A stretch of DNA of 64,000 nt. It comes from Acidimangrovimonas pyrenivorans (GTDB taxonomy: Bacteria; Pseudomonadota; Alphaproteobacteria; Rhodobacterales; Rhodobacteraceae). Location of the stretch: NCBI RefSeq assembly GCF_042643245.1, contig NZ_JBHRSK010000004.1:558001-622000 (forward strand), read 5' to 3'. How positions within the stretch are numbered: position 1 is the stretch's first letter; each line of letters begins with the position of its first letter. A program made the position numbers and the translations under genes. Positions 15,858 through 24,043 of this stretch are shown piece by piece. The notes below the pieces were generated by a model. The model saw nothing but the letters and a program-made list of their open reading frames with translations. It did not search any database and was not told the origin of the DNA.

Positions 15858-17083
15858 TCGACACGGTTCTCCTGGTCGACGACGACCGCGCGGTGCGCGA
15901 GGCGCTGGGGCAGACGCTGGAACTGGCCGATCTGCACCCGATCCTGGCCGGCAGCACGATCGAGGCCAAGGACCATGTCAGCCCCGATTTTCCCGGCGTC
16001 GTCGTCACCGACATAAGGATGCCGGGCAAGGACGGCTTCGCCCTGCTCGACCACATCCGCGCCGTCGATCCCGACCTGCCGGTGATCCTGCTGACCGGCG
16101 AGGGCGACATCCCGATGGCCGTGCGCGGCATCGGCGCCGGCGCCTTCGACTTCCTCGAAAAGCCCTGCGCCCCGGCCGACCTGCTGGCCGTGATCCGCAA
16201 GGCGCTGGCCTCGCGCGCGTTGGTGCTGGAAAACCGCCGGCTGAAACGGGAGCTCAAGGCCGGCGACGCGGCGGCGCGGCTGATCTTCGGCCAGTCGCCG
16301 CAGGCGAGCGAACTGCGCGAGCGCATCCGCACCGCCGCCCGCGCCGGGACCGAGGTGCTGGTCACCGGAGAGCCCGGCACCGGCATTCCCAAGGTGGCCG
16401 AGGTGATCCACCTCGTCTCGCCCGCGGCCCGCCGGCCCTTCGTCAAGCTCTCGGCCGCCTCGGTGACGCCCGAACTGCTGGCCCAGGCCTTCGAGCAGGC
16501 CGGGGACGGATCGCTGTTTCTCGACGAGATCACGGGGCTGAGCCCGGCGGCGCAATTCGCCCTGCTCGAACTGCTCGAGGCCGGCGGCGGCGCCCGGCTG
16601 CTGGCCGGCAGCCAGCGCGACCTGGCGGTCGAGGCGCAGGAGGGGCGGTTCCATTCCGACCTGACCCTGAAGCTCGACGCGATGCGGGTCCGGATCCCGA
16701 CCCTGCGCGAGCGGCCCGAGGATATCCCGGTGCTGTTCCGCCATTACGTCGCCCAGGCCTGCGAGCAGGCCAACCTGCCGGTCCCCGAGATCACCGAGGA
16801 GGTGACGGCGCGGCTGCTGGCGCAGGACTGGCCCGGCAATGCGCGGGCGCTGATGAATGCCGCGATGCGCTTCGCGCTGGGGATCGACGAGGACGACGGA
16901 GAGGCCGAGGACGGCGGTCTGGTCGAGCAGATGGCGCGGGTCGAACGCTCGCTGCTGGAACAGGCGCTGCGCCGGCACGGCGGCAATGCCAGTTCCGCCG
17001 CCCGGGCCTTGCGGCTGCCGCGCAAGACCTTCTATGACAAGCTCGCGCGTCACGGGATTCGCCCGGAGGCGTTCCGCAGCTAG
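15854..17083 (+). CDS. dctD: DctD-like response regulator with degenerate AAA+ domain
   Basis: A 409-aa regulator: receiver domain (residues 1-120, acidic pocket D9-D11, phosphoacceptor D53), an AAA+ region (about 145-345), and a Fis-type helix-turn-helix (about 370-409). The ATPase is not canonical. Walker A reads GEPGTGIPK (172-180), with Ile where the catalytic Lys belongs. The stretch that should hold the sigma-54 contact loop GAFTGA is missing between about 211 and 217. Walker B (LFLDE, 221-225) is kept. The protein is shorter than typical DctD. It probably binds DNA and responds to DctB but should not remodel sigma-54 polymerase. Confidence 0.82.
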   Translation: MIDTVLLVDDDRAVREALGQTLELADLHPILAGSTIEAKDHVSPDFPGVVVTDIRMPGKDGFALLDHIRAVDPDLPVILLTGEGDIPMAVRGIGAGAFDFLEKPCAPADLLAVIRKALASRALVLENRRLKRELKAGDAAARLIFGQSPQASELRERIRTAARAGTEVLVTGEPGTGIPKVAEVIHLVSPAARRPFVKLSAASVTPELLAQAFEQAGDGSLFLDEITGLSPAAQFALLELLEAGGGARLLAGSQRDLAVEAQEGRFHSDLTLKLDAMRVRIPTLRERPEDIPVLFRHYVAQACEQANLPVPEITEEVTARLLAQDWPGNARALMNAAMRFALGIDEDDGEAEDGGLVEQMARVERSLLEQALRRHGGNASSAARALRLPRKTFYDKLARHGIRPEAFRS

Positions 17084-17097
17084 ACAGATTTCAGGCC

Positions 17098-17649
17098 ATG
17101 ACCGCCCCGCTCGATCTTCCCCCGCTTGCCGATGCCGACTGGCCCGAGGAAGCCGCCGCCCTGCGCGCCGGTTTCGCCGGCCGGCTCAACGTCTACCGCG
17201 TCATGGCGCATCACCCGGCGCTGCTGAAGTCCTGGCAGACTTTCCGCAACCATGTCGTGCGCGAAACCAGCCTCGGCGCGGCGCGCAGCGAGGTGGCGAT
17301 CCTGCGCACCGGGGTGCGGCTCGAGGCGCCCTACGAATGGGCCCACCACGTCGTCCGCGGCCGCGATGCCGGGCTGAGCGACGCCCGCATCCGCAGCCTG
17401 CGCGGGCCGCTGTCGGGGATGTCCGCCGAGGACGCGGCGATCGCCCGCGCGGTCGACGAGCTGATCGACGATGCCTGCCTGTCGGCCGGGGCCCAGGCCG
17501 AACTGGCCGCGCTGGTCGGGGTCGCCGGGGTCTTCGACGTGATTGCCACGGTCGGGCATTACCGGGTGCTGGCCTGTATCCTGAAAAGCTTCGGCACGCC
17601 GATCGACGACGATATCGCGGCGGCACTGGCGGCACAGCCGATCGACTGA
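17098..17649 (+). CDS. Carboxymuconolactone decarboxylase (CMD/AhpD) family protein
   Basis: A 183-aa all-helical protein. The segment VAILRTGVRLEAPYEWAHH (about residues 62-80) matches the CMD-family core, in a version without the CxxC pair of AhpD-type peroxidoreductases. Such members are of uncertain function, often annotated as decarboxylase-like. It starts 14 bp after dctD, so it may be transcribed with the two-component genes, and it is followed by the dctP control region. Confidence 0.72.
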   Translation: MTAPLDLPPLADADWPEEAAALRAGFAGRLNVYRVMAHHPALLKSWQTFRNHVVRETSLGAARSEVAILRTGVRLEAPYEWAHHVVRGRDAGLSDARIRSLRGPLSGMSAEDAAIARAVDELIDDACLSAGAQAELAALVGVAGVFDVIATVGHYRVLACILKSFGTPIDDDIAAALAAQPID

Positions 17650-17799
17650 GATCCGTTCGGCCGCATGGCCTTGCCGGCGGCAGGCCGGGCGGCAAACGCC
17701 CGTTTGCGCCACGCGCCTCTCGCCCCGCTGCGCCCGTGCAATGCGCAGGGCGGGCCAGTCCGGCCTGTGCCAGTTTCCGCCCATACCGGCCCGCAAGCC

Positions 17800-17815
17800 G
17801 TGCGGTTTTCCGCAC
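17800..17815. promoter_or_regulatory. DctD-type operator upstream of dctP
   Basis: GTGCGGTTTTCCGCAC is a perfect 6-bp dyad with a TTTT spacer, about 190 bp upstream of the dctP start. It resembles the GTGCGG-N4-CCGCAC binding motif I know for DctD/DctR-type regulators. A second perfect palindrome, ATGCTGCAGCAT, abuts it (17816-17827). A full -24-like box TGGCACG begins at 17840, but the expected GC of the -12 box is absent (TTCA). The whole 17650-18006 interval holds these signals and no convincing gene. Confidence 0.68.
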
Positions 17816-18006
17816 ATGCTGCAGCATCCAGCCCCCGTATGGCACGCGATTTCACGGCACAACTGACTGTTATCTCGCGATTTTCCAAACCAGCCCGCGA
17901 CAGGTGCAACATTCCGTTGATCACGGCGTGAGCCCGCGCATCCTGTTGCCCGGGCGCCGCGAAGACGCGCGCCGTAGCATAACCGGTATCTCTGGGAGGA
18001 GTTCCA

Positions 18007-19017
18007 ATGAAGTTCCTGACCGCCGCGGCCGCCGCCGCGCTGCTCTGCCTGTCCGCCGTGCCGTCGCTGGCCCAGTCCTCGGCCTGCGACCCGGGCGAGA
18101 CGGTGATCAAGTTCAGCTTCGTCACCAATGCCACCAAGCATCCCAAGGGCATCGCCGCCCAACTCTTCGCCGACCGTGTCAACAAGGAGATGAACGGCAA
18201 GGTCTGCGTCGAGCTCTACCCGAACTCGACGCTTTACAACGACGACCAGGTGCTTGAGGCGATGCTGCAGGGCGACGTCCAGATGGCCGCGCCCAGCCTG
18301 TCGAAATTCGAGGCCTTCACCAAGAAGTTCCGCATCTTCGACCTGCCCTTCATGTTCAAGAACATCGCCGCCGTCGACGAGTTCCAGAACTCGGCCGCCG
18401 GCCAGAAGATGAAAGGCTCGATGGAGCGCCGCGGCCTCAAGGGGCTGGAATTCTGGCATTCGGGCATGAAGCAGTTCTCGGCCAACAAGCCGCTGCTGCT
18501 GCCTTCGGACGCCAAGGGGCTGAAGTTCCGGGTCCAGCCCTCGGACGTGCTGGTGGCGATGATCCAGGCGATCGGCGGCTCGCCGCAGCCGATGGCCTTC
18601 TCCGAAGTCTACGGCGCGCTGCAGACCGGCGTCGTCGACGGCCAGGAGAACACCTGGTCGAACATCTACGGCAAGAAGTTCTACGAGGTGCAGGACGGCA
18701 TCACCGAGACCAACCACGGCGTGCTCGACTACCTCGTCGTCACCTCGTCCGATTTCTGGGACGGGCTGCCGGATGACGTCCGCGCCGAGCTGACCAAGAT
18801 CCTGCATCAGGTGACGGTCGAGCGCAACGCGGCCGTGACCGAGGTCGAGGCCAAGAACCGGCAGAACATCCTCGATGCCGGCGCCACCATCCGCGAGCTG
18901 ACGCCGGTTCAGCGCCAGGCCTGGGTCGACGCGATGAAGCCGGTCTGGAGCAAGTTCGTCAAGGATGTCGGCCAGGACAACATCGACGCCGCGCAGGCGA
19001 TCAACGCCAAGCACTAA
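18007..19017 (+). CDS. dctP: TRAP transporter substrate-binding protein DctP
   Basis: A 336-aa periplasmic protein that captures C4-dicarboxylates for the DctQM permease. It has a clear signal peptide (about residues 1-23, ending near LAQS), then family segments KFRVQPSDVLVAMI and GVVDGQENTWSN. The conserved arginine position of TRAP binding proteins, which contacts the carboxylate, falls at FRVQ near residue 177. GGAGGAG lies about 8 nt upstream of the ATG. The nearby DctB/DctD genes and operator support dicarboxylates as substrate. Confidence 0.9.
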   Translation: MKFLTAAAAAALLCLSAVPSLAQSSACDPGETVIKFSFVTNATKHPKGIAAQLFADRVNKEMNGKVCVELYPNSTLYNDDQVLEAMLQGDVQMAAPSLSKFEAFTKKFRIFDLPFMFKNIAAVDEFQNSAAGQKMKGSMERRGLKGLEFWHSGMKQFSANKPLLLPSDAKGLKFRVQPSDVLVAMIQAIGGSPQPMAFSEVYGALQTGVVDGQENTWSNIYGKKFYEVQDGITETNHGVLDYLVVTSSDFWDGLPDDVRAELTKILHQVTVERNAAVTEVEAKNRQNILDAGATIRELTPVQRQAWVDAMKPVWSKFVKDVGQDNIDAAQAINAKH

Positions 19018-19097
19018 GCGCCCGCAAGAGGCAGGCGGGGCGGCCCGGTGCGGCCGCCCCGCGATAACGACAAGAATAACAACATGGGGGGAGAGAG

Positions 19098-19835
19098 ATG
19101 AACGAGCCGGACTATCCGCCGCCGGAGCGCGACTCGAAGACCAGCTTCCGCGGCTTCGAGGCCAACGCCATCGCGGCGATCCTGGGTCTGATGACCCTGA
19201 TCACCTTCGCCAATGTCTTCGTGCGCAAGTTCTTCAACACCCAGCTCGCCTATGATTTCGAGGCCGCCACCGGCCTCACCCTGCCGCACACCATCCTCTG
19301 GGCGCAGGAGGCGACGCTGATCCTGTTCGCCTGGCTGGTGATCTTCGGCGTCAGCCACGCCTTCCGCATCACCGCCAACCTCGGCGTCGACGCCGTCTCG
19401 GCGATGCTGCCCCATCGCGGCCAGCGCGTCCTCGCCCTGATCGCCGCCTTCGCCAGCCTCGCCTATGCGCTGCTGCTGATGAAGGGCGCCTGGGATTACT
19501 GGGCCCCCTTCGCCGGGCTGCCGCCGACCTCTGGCCAATGGTTCCCGACCGGGCTCGACAGCCATGCCCGCGACCGCGCCTTCTACATCACCGAGCAGAT
19601 CCCGATGCCGCATTTCCTCGACTTCCTCGCCGGCTGGATCAACCAGGGCGAGGAATGGGACAAGCTGCCCCGCGTCATCCCCTACCTGATCCTGCCCCTC
19701 GGCGTCGCGTTGATCCTGTTCCGCATCGCCCAGGCCACCGTCGCGATCCTTCGCGGCGAGCGGATGAGCATGATCGTCAGCCACGAAGCCGAGGACGCCG
19801 TCGAAGACGTCGCGGCGCTGAACCGGGAGGGCTGA
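19098..19835 (+). CDS. dctQ: TRAP transporter small permease DctQ
   Basis: A 245-aa membrane subunit with four helices (about residues 25-45, 75-95, 112-132 and 192-215), the arrangement of DctQ. The segment between helices 3 and 4 is longer than in short DctQ proteins, and the acidic tail after residue 225 is cytoplasmic. It pairs with DctM to form the sodium-driven permease. GGGGAGAGAG precedes the start; dctM begins three bases past its stop. Confidence 0.9.
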   Translation: MNEPDYPPPERDSKTSFRGFEANAIAAILGLMTLITFANVFVRKFFNTQLAYDFEAATGLTLPHTILWAQEATLILFAWLVIFGVSHAFRITANLGVDAVSAMLPHRGQRVLALIAAFASLAYALLLMKGAWDYWAPFAGLPPTSGQWFPTGLDSHARDRAFYITEQIPMPHFLDFLAGWINQGEEWDKLPRVIPYLILPLGVALILFRIAQATVAILRGERMSMIVSHEAEDAVEDVAALNREG

Positions 19836-19837
19836 AC

Positions 19838-21232
19838 TTGGCCATCGCACTTCTTTTCGCCGGGGTCGTCACCCTGCTGCTGCTCGGCGTGCCGATCGCG
19901 GTGACGCTGGGCCTGTCGTCGATCGTCTTCCTGCTGACCCAGAGCGATACCTCGCTCGCCTCGGTCGCCCAGACCTTCTACCAGGCGATGCAGGGCCATT
20001 ACACGCTGCTCGCCATTCCGTTCTTCATCCTCGCCTCGTCCTTCATGTCGACCGGCGGGGTGGCGCGGCGGATCATCCGCTTCTCGATCGCCTGCGTCGG
20101 CCATCTGCACGGCGGGCTGGCCATCGCCGGCGTCCTCGCCTGCATGATGTTCGCCGCCCTGTCGGGCTCGTCGCCCGCCACCGTCGTCGCCATCGGCTCG
20201 ATCGTCATCGCGGCGATGCGGCAGATGGGCTACACCAAGGACTTCGCCGCCGGGGTGATCTGCAACGCCGGCACGCTGGGCATCCTGATCCCGCCCTCGA
20301 TCGTCATGGTCGTCTATGCCTCGGCCACCGACGTTTCGGTCGGGCGGATGTTCCTCGCCGGCGTCATCCCCGGGCTGCTGGCCGGCACCATGCTGATGGT
20401 CGCGATCTACGCCATGGCCCGGGTCAAGAACCTGCCCAAGGGCGAATGGCAGGGCTGGAGCGAGATCTGGGCCGCCTTCCGCGAAGCGGTCTGGGGCCTG
20501 TTCCTGATCGTCATCATCATGGTCGGCATCTACGGCGTCCCCGGCCTGACCGACGCCATCTTCACGCCGACCGAGGCCGCCGCCGTCGCTTCGGTCTACG
20601 CCTTCGTCATCGCCACCTTCGTCTATCGCGACATGGGGCCGCTGGCCGGCCGCGACGGCGCGGCGCCGATCCCGCTCCACCGCAAGCCCTCGGCGCTGAT
20701 CACCGCGCTGTTCCATGCCGACACGCGGCGGACCCTCTACGACGCGGGCAAGCTGACCATCACCCTGATGTTCATCATCGCCAACGCGCTGATCCTGAAA
20801 CAGGTGCTGACCGACGAACAGGTGCCGCAGCAGATCGCCCAGGCGATGCTGTCGGCGGGGCTGAACCAGATCACCTTCCTGATCGTGGTCAACGTCATCC
20901 TGCTGATCGGCGGCCAGTTCATGGAGCCCTCGGGCCTGATCGTCATCGTCGCGCCGATCGTCTTCCCGATGGCGGTCTCGCTCGGTGTCGACCCGATCCA
21001 TCTCGGCATCATCATGGTGGTCAACATGGAGATCGGCATGATCACCCCGCCGGTCGGGCTCAACCTCTTCGTCACTTCGGGCGTGGCCGGGATGCCGATC
21101 ATGCGGGTGGTCAAGGCCGCCCTGCCCTTCCTCGGCATCCTCTTCCTCTTCCTGATCCTCGTCACCTACGTGCCCTGGCTCTCGACCTGGCTGCCGACGA
21201 TGCAGTTCGGGCCCGAGACGGTGGCGCATTAG
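19838..21232 (+). CDS. dctM: TRAP transporter large permease DctM
   Basis: The 464-aa main translocation subunit with about twelve hydrophobic segments. It includes IPFFILASSFMSTGGVARRII, SGSSPATVVAIGSIV, GILIPPSIVMVVYA and MITPPVGLNLFV, typical of DctM. I start at TTG 19838: GGAGG lies 7 nt upstream and the first helix begins directly after; the next ATG would remove part of helix 2. A strong hairpin follows its stop by 7 bases. Confidence 0.9.
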   Translation: MAIALLFAGVVTLLLLGVPIAVTLGLSSIVFLLTQSDTSLASVAQTFYQAMQGHYTLLAIPFFILASSFMSTGGVARRIIRFSIACVGHLHGGLAIAGVLACMMFAALSGSSPATVVAIGSIVIAAMRQMGYTKDFAAGVICNAGTLGILIPPSIVMVVYASATDVSVGRMFLAGVIPGLLAGTMLMVAIYAMARVKNLPKGEWQGWSEIWAAFREAVWGLFLIVIIMVGIYGVPGLTDAIFTPTEAAAVASVYAFVIATFVYRDMGPLAGRDGAAPIPLHRKPSALITALFHADTRRTLYDAGKLTITLMFIIANALILKQVLTDEQVPQQIAQAMLSAGLNQITFLIVVNVILLIGGQFMEPSGLIVIVAPIVFPMAVSLGVDPIHLGIIMVVNMEIGMITPPVGLNLFVTSGVAGMPIMRVVKAALPFLGILFLFLILVTYVPWLSTWLPTMQFGPETVAH

Positions 21233-21238
21233 TCCCCC

Positions 21239-21274
21239 ACTATCCCGCCGGTCCGCCTGCGCCGGCGGGATAGT
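21239..21274. terminator. Strong hairpin ending dctPQM
   Basis: ACTATCCCGCCGG and CCGGCGGGATAGT form a perfect 13-bp stem with a 10-nt loop, 7 bases after the dctM stop. A short T-containing stretch (TTCCATTT) follows. The length and perfect pairing make it the best terminator candidate in the window. It separates dctPQM from the MarR-led catabolic cluster. Confidence 0.75.
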
Positions 21275-21329
21275 TCCATTTGAAAATACCCGCCGCCGAT
21301 GCTAAGCAGGCAGCGGGGAGGACAGCGAC

Positions 21330-21836
21330 ATGGCCCAGGACGGAGAGACGGTTCTGCGCGGCTTCGAAAGCGCGCTGCCGATCGCGCTGCTGCGGGCGCG
21401 CGAGGCGACGATGCGGCGCTTCAAGGGTCATGTCGATGCCCATGGCCTGACCCTGCCGCAATGGCGGGTGATCCGGGCGCTGGCCGATGGCGGGCCGATG
21501 GACGCCCGGACATTGGCCGAGCGTTGCGTGATCCTGCCGCCCTCGCTGACCCGGATCTTCCGCGCGCTGACCGAGAAGGGGCTGATCGCGACGGTCAAGA
21601 CCTCGGATGCGCGGCGCCATGCCGTCAGGCTAACCCCGGCCGGCGCGGCGCTCTACGCCGAGATGGCCGAGACCTCCGAGGCGATCTATGCCGAGCTCGA
21701 AGCCGCCTTCGGCTCCGAGGAGATGGCGACGCTGCTCTCGCTGCTGACCCGGCTGCGCGAAACCGCCGAGGCGCTGCCGGTCTCGGGCTCCGAAACCGCC
21801 TCCGGAACCGAGCCCGGGCCCGTCCTCGAGGACTGA
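21330..21836 (+). CDS. MarR family transcriptional regulator
   Basis: A 168-aa winged-helix repressor: LTLPQWRVIRALA (helix leading into the HTH), TLAERCVILPPSLTRIFRAL (recognition region, about residues 61-80) and the wing SDARRHAVRLTPAG. The pattern resembles HpaR-like members that sense aromatic or small acid ligands. GGGGAGG lies upstream. It is the first gene of the same-strand cluster 21.3-27.1 kb, so it probably controls that cluster; the ligand is unknown. Confidence 0.85.
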   Translation: MAQDGETVLRGFESALPIALLRAREATMRRFKGHVDAHGLTLPQWRVIRALADGGPMDARTLAERCVILPPSLTRIFRALTEKGLIATVKTSDARRHAVRLTPAGAALYAEMAETSEAIYAELEAAFGSEEMATLLSLLTRLRETAEALPVSGSETASGTEPGPVLED

Positions 21837-21875
21837 TCGGCGCGGAAATCGCCCCCGCCCGCTGTCGGGAACCTT

Positions 21876-21889
21876 GCGACCGATGTCGC
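21876..21889. promoter_or_regulatory. Possible MarR operator
   Basis: GCGAC and GTCGC form a perfect 5-bp dyad around CGAT in the 124-bp gap between the MarR gene and the demethylase-like gene. Position and symmetry suit a MarR site, but the half-sites are short and GC-rich, so chance is quite possible. Confidence 0.27.
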
Positions 21890-21960
21890 CTATGGGGCAG
21901 CCTGCCCGGCAACAGGCCGGGAGACTGGCCCGGTCCGCCACTGTCCGAGGGAGGCCGCCG

Positions 21961-24000
21961 ATGGGCTCGAACGATCCGCTCCTGCAACCCTACCAGCTGG
22001 GTCCCCTGACCCTGCGCAACCGGATCATGACCACGGCGCACGAACCCGCCTATCCCGAGGACGGCATGCCCAAGGCGCGCTACCGCGCCTACCATGCCGA
22101 GCGCGCCCGGGCCGGCGTCGCCATGGTGATGACCGCCGGCTCCGCCTCGGTCTCGCGCGACAGCCCGCCGGCCTTCAACAACATCCTCGCCTACAAGGAC
22201 GAGGTCGTCGGCTGGATGAAGGAGCTGGCCGACGAATGCCACGGCCATGGCTGCGCGGTGATGATCCAACTCACCCACCTTGGCCGCCGCACCGGCTGGG
22301 ACAAGGGCGACTGGCTGCCGGTCGTCTCCTCCTCCCACGTCCGCGAACCCGCCCACCGCGCCTTTCCCAAGAAGATCGAGGATTGGGACATCGAGCGCAT
22401 CGTCGGCGACTATGCCGATGCCGCCGAACGCATGGCCGAGGCCGGGCTCGATGGCATCGAGCTGGAATGCTACGGCCACCTGATGGACCAGTTCATCTCG
22501 CCGCTGACCAACACGCTGGAAGCGCCGTGGAACGGGCCGTTGGAGAACCGGATGCGCTTTGCCATGCAGGTGCTTCAGGCGATCCGCGACCGGGTCGGCG
22601 ACCGGCTGCTGATCGGCATGCGCTATACTGCCGACGAGGTCGTCAAGGGCGGCATCTCCGCCGAGGAAGGCCTTGAAATCGCCAGAACTTTCCAGGCCTC
22701 CGGCCAGGTCGACTTCCTCAACGTGATCCGCGGCCATATCGGCACCGATGCCGACCTGACCGACGTGATCCCGGTCCAAGGGATGAAATCGGCGCCGCAT
22801 CTCGACTTCGCCGGCCAGGTCAAAGCGCAGATCGACCTGCCGGTCTTCCACGCCGCCCGCATCCCGGACGTCGCCACGGCGCGGCATGCGGTGGCCTCGG
22901 GCAAGCTCGACATGGTCGGCATGACCCGCGCCCACATGGCCGACCCGCATATCGTGCGTAAGATCGTCGAGGGCCGCGAAGACGACATCCGCCCCTGCGT
23001 CGGCGCCACCTATTGCCTAGACCGCATCTACCAGGCCGGCGACGCCTTCTGCATCCACAACCCCTCGACCGGCCGCGAATTGAGCCAGCCGCACGAGATC
23101 GCCCCGGCCTCTGAGCGTCGGAAGGTGGTGATCGTCGGCGCCGGCCCCGGCGGGCTGGAAGCGGCGCGTGTGGCCGCCGAACGCGGCCATGCCGTGACCG
23201 TGTTCGAGGCGGCGGACGCGCCCGGTGGCCAGGTCAGGCTGGCGGCGCAGAATGCCCGGCGGCGCGAAATCCTCGGCATCACCGAATGGCGCATGGCGCA
23301 ATGCGCCGCCCGTGACGTCGCATTCCGCTTCAATACCTTCGCCGAAGCCGATGACATCACGTCGGAAAACCCGGATGTCGTGATCGTCGCCACCGGCGGC
23401 CTGCCCGATACCGAAGTTCTGGAAGACGGCAACGAGCTCGTCGTTTCGGCCTGGGATCTCATTTCCGGCGACGTCAAGCCGGGGCAGAACGTCCTGATCT
23501 ATGACGATGCCGGCGATCATTCCGCGCTGCAGGCGGCCGAGGTCGCCACCCAGGCCGGCGCGCGCGTCGAGGTGATGACTCCGGACCGCACTTTCAGCCC
23601 GGAAATCATGGGCATGAACCTCGTTCCTTACATGCGCGAATTGCAGGACAAGGAGGTGACGTTCACCGTCACCTACCGGCTGCGCGCGGTCCGCAAGGCC
23701 GGCAACGAGCTCGAGGCCGTTATCGGCAGCGACTACATGCCGGTCGAGAAACGGCGGCGCTTCGACCAGGTGGTGGTCAATCACGGCGTGATCCCGCTCG
23801 ACGCGCTCTATTTCGACCTCAAGCCGCTGTCTTCCAATCTTGGCGCCGTCGATTACGATGCCTTCATCGACGGCCGGCCGCAGGTGCTGAAGCCGAACCC
23901 GGAGGGCCGTTTCCAGCTCTTCCGGATCGGCGACGCGGTCTCGTCGCGCAATATCCACGCGGCCATCTACGACGCCCTGCGGCTGGTGCGAGTCATATGA
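21961..24000 (+). CDS. FMN/FAD oxidoreductase of the OYE/TMADH type (N-methylproline demethylase-like)
   Basis: A 679-aa protein: an N-terminal old-yellow-enzyme barrel (LGPLTLRNRIMTTAHEPAY ... to about residue 340), a cysteine cluster, and a C-terminal NAD/FAD Rossmann unit starting KVVIVGAGPGGLEAARVAAE (about residue 386). This is the trimethylamine dehydrogenase/dimethylglycine DgcA architecture, oxidative N-demethylases of the cytosol; the N-terminus most resembles proteins annotated N-methylproline demethylase. The iron-sulfur motif has C346, C352 and C364, but Ala at 349 where TMADH has Cys. The start at 21961 is preceded by GAGGGAGG. Confidence 0.8.
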   Translation: MGSNDPLLQPYQLGPLTLRNRIMTTAHEPAYPEDGMPKARYRAYHAERARAGVAMVMTAGSASVSRDSPPAFNNILAYKDEVVGWMKELADECHGHGCAVMIQLTHLGRRTGWDKGDWLPVVSSSHVREPAHRAFPKKIEDWDIERIVGDYADAAERMAEAGLDGIELECYGHLMDQFISPLTNTLEAPWNGPLENRMRFAMQVLQAIRDRVGDRLLIGMRYTADEVVKGGISAEEGLEIARTFQASGQVDFLNVIRGHIGTDADLTDVIPVQGMKSAPHLDFAGQVKAQIDLPVFHAARIPDVATARHAVASGKLDMVGMTRAHMADPHIVRKIVEGREDDIRPCVGATYCLDRIYQAGDAFCIHNPSTGRELSQPHEIAPASERRKVVIVGAGPGGLEAARVAAERGHAVTVFEAADAPGGQVRLAAQNARRREILGITEWRMAQCAARDVAFRFNTFAEADDITSENPDVVIVATGGLPDTEVLEDGNELVVSAWDLISGDVKPGQNVLIYDDAGDHSALQAAEVATQAGARVEVMTPDRTFSPEIMGMNLVPYMRELQDKEVTFTVTYRLRAVRKAGNELEAVIGSDYMPVEKRRRFDQVVVNHGVIPLDALYFDLKPLSSNLGAVDYDAFIDGRPQVLKPNPEGRFQLFRIGDAVSSRNIHAAIYDALRLVRVI

Positions 24001-24043
24001 GATTTCAAGGCCCTCCGGGGCGATCCTGATCCACGGAGGAAAG

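Noticed and set aside
17665..17931. Small plus-strand frame in the dctP control region
   Set aside because: It covers the operator palindromes, has no good ribosome-binding site, and its residues look like non-coding translation.
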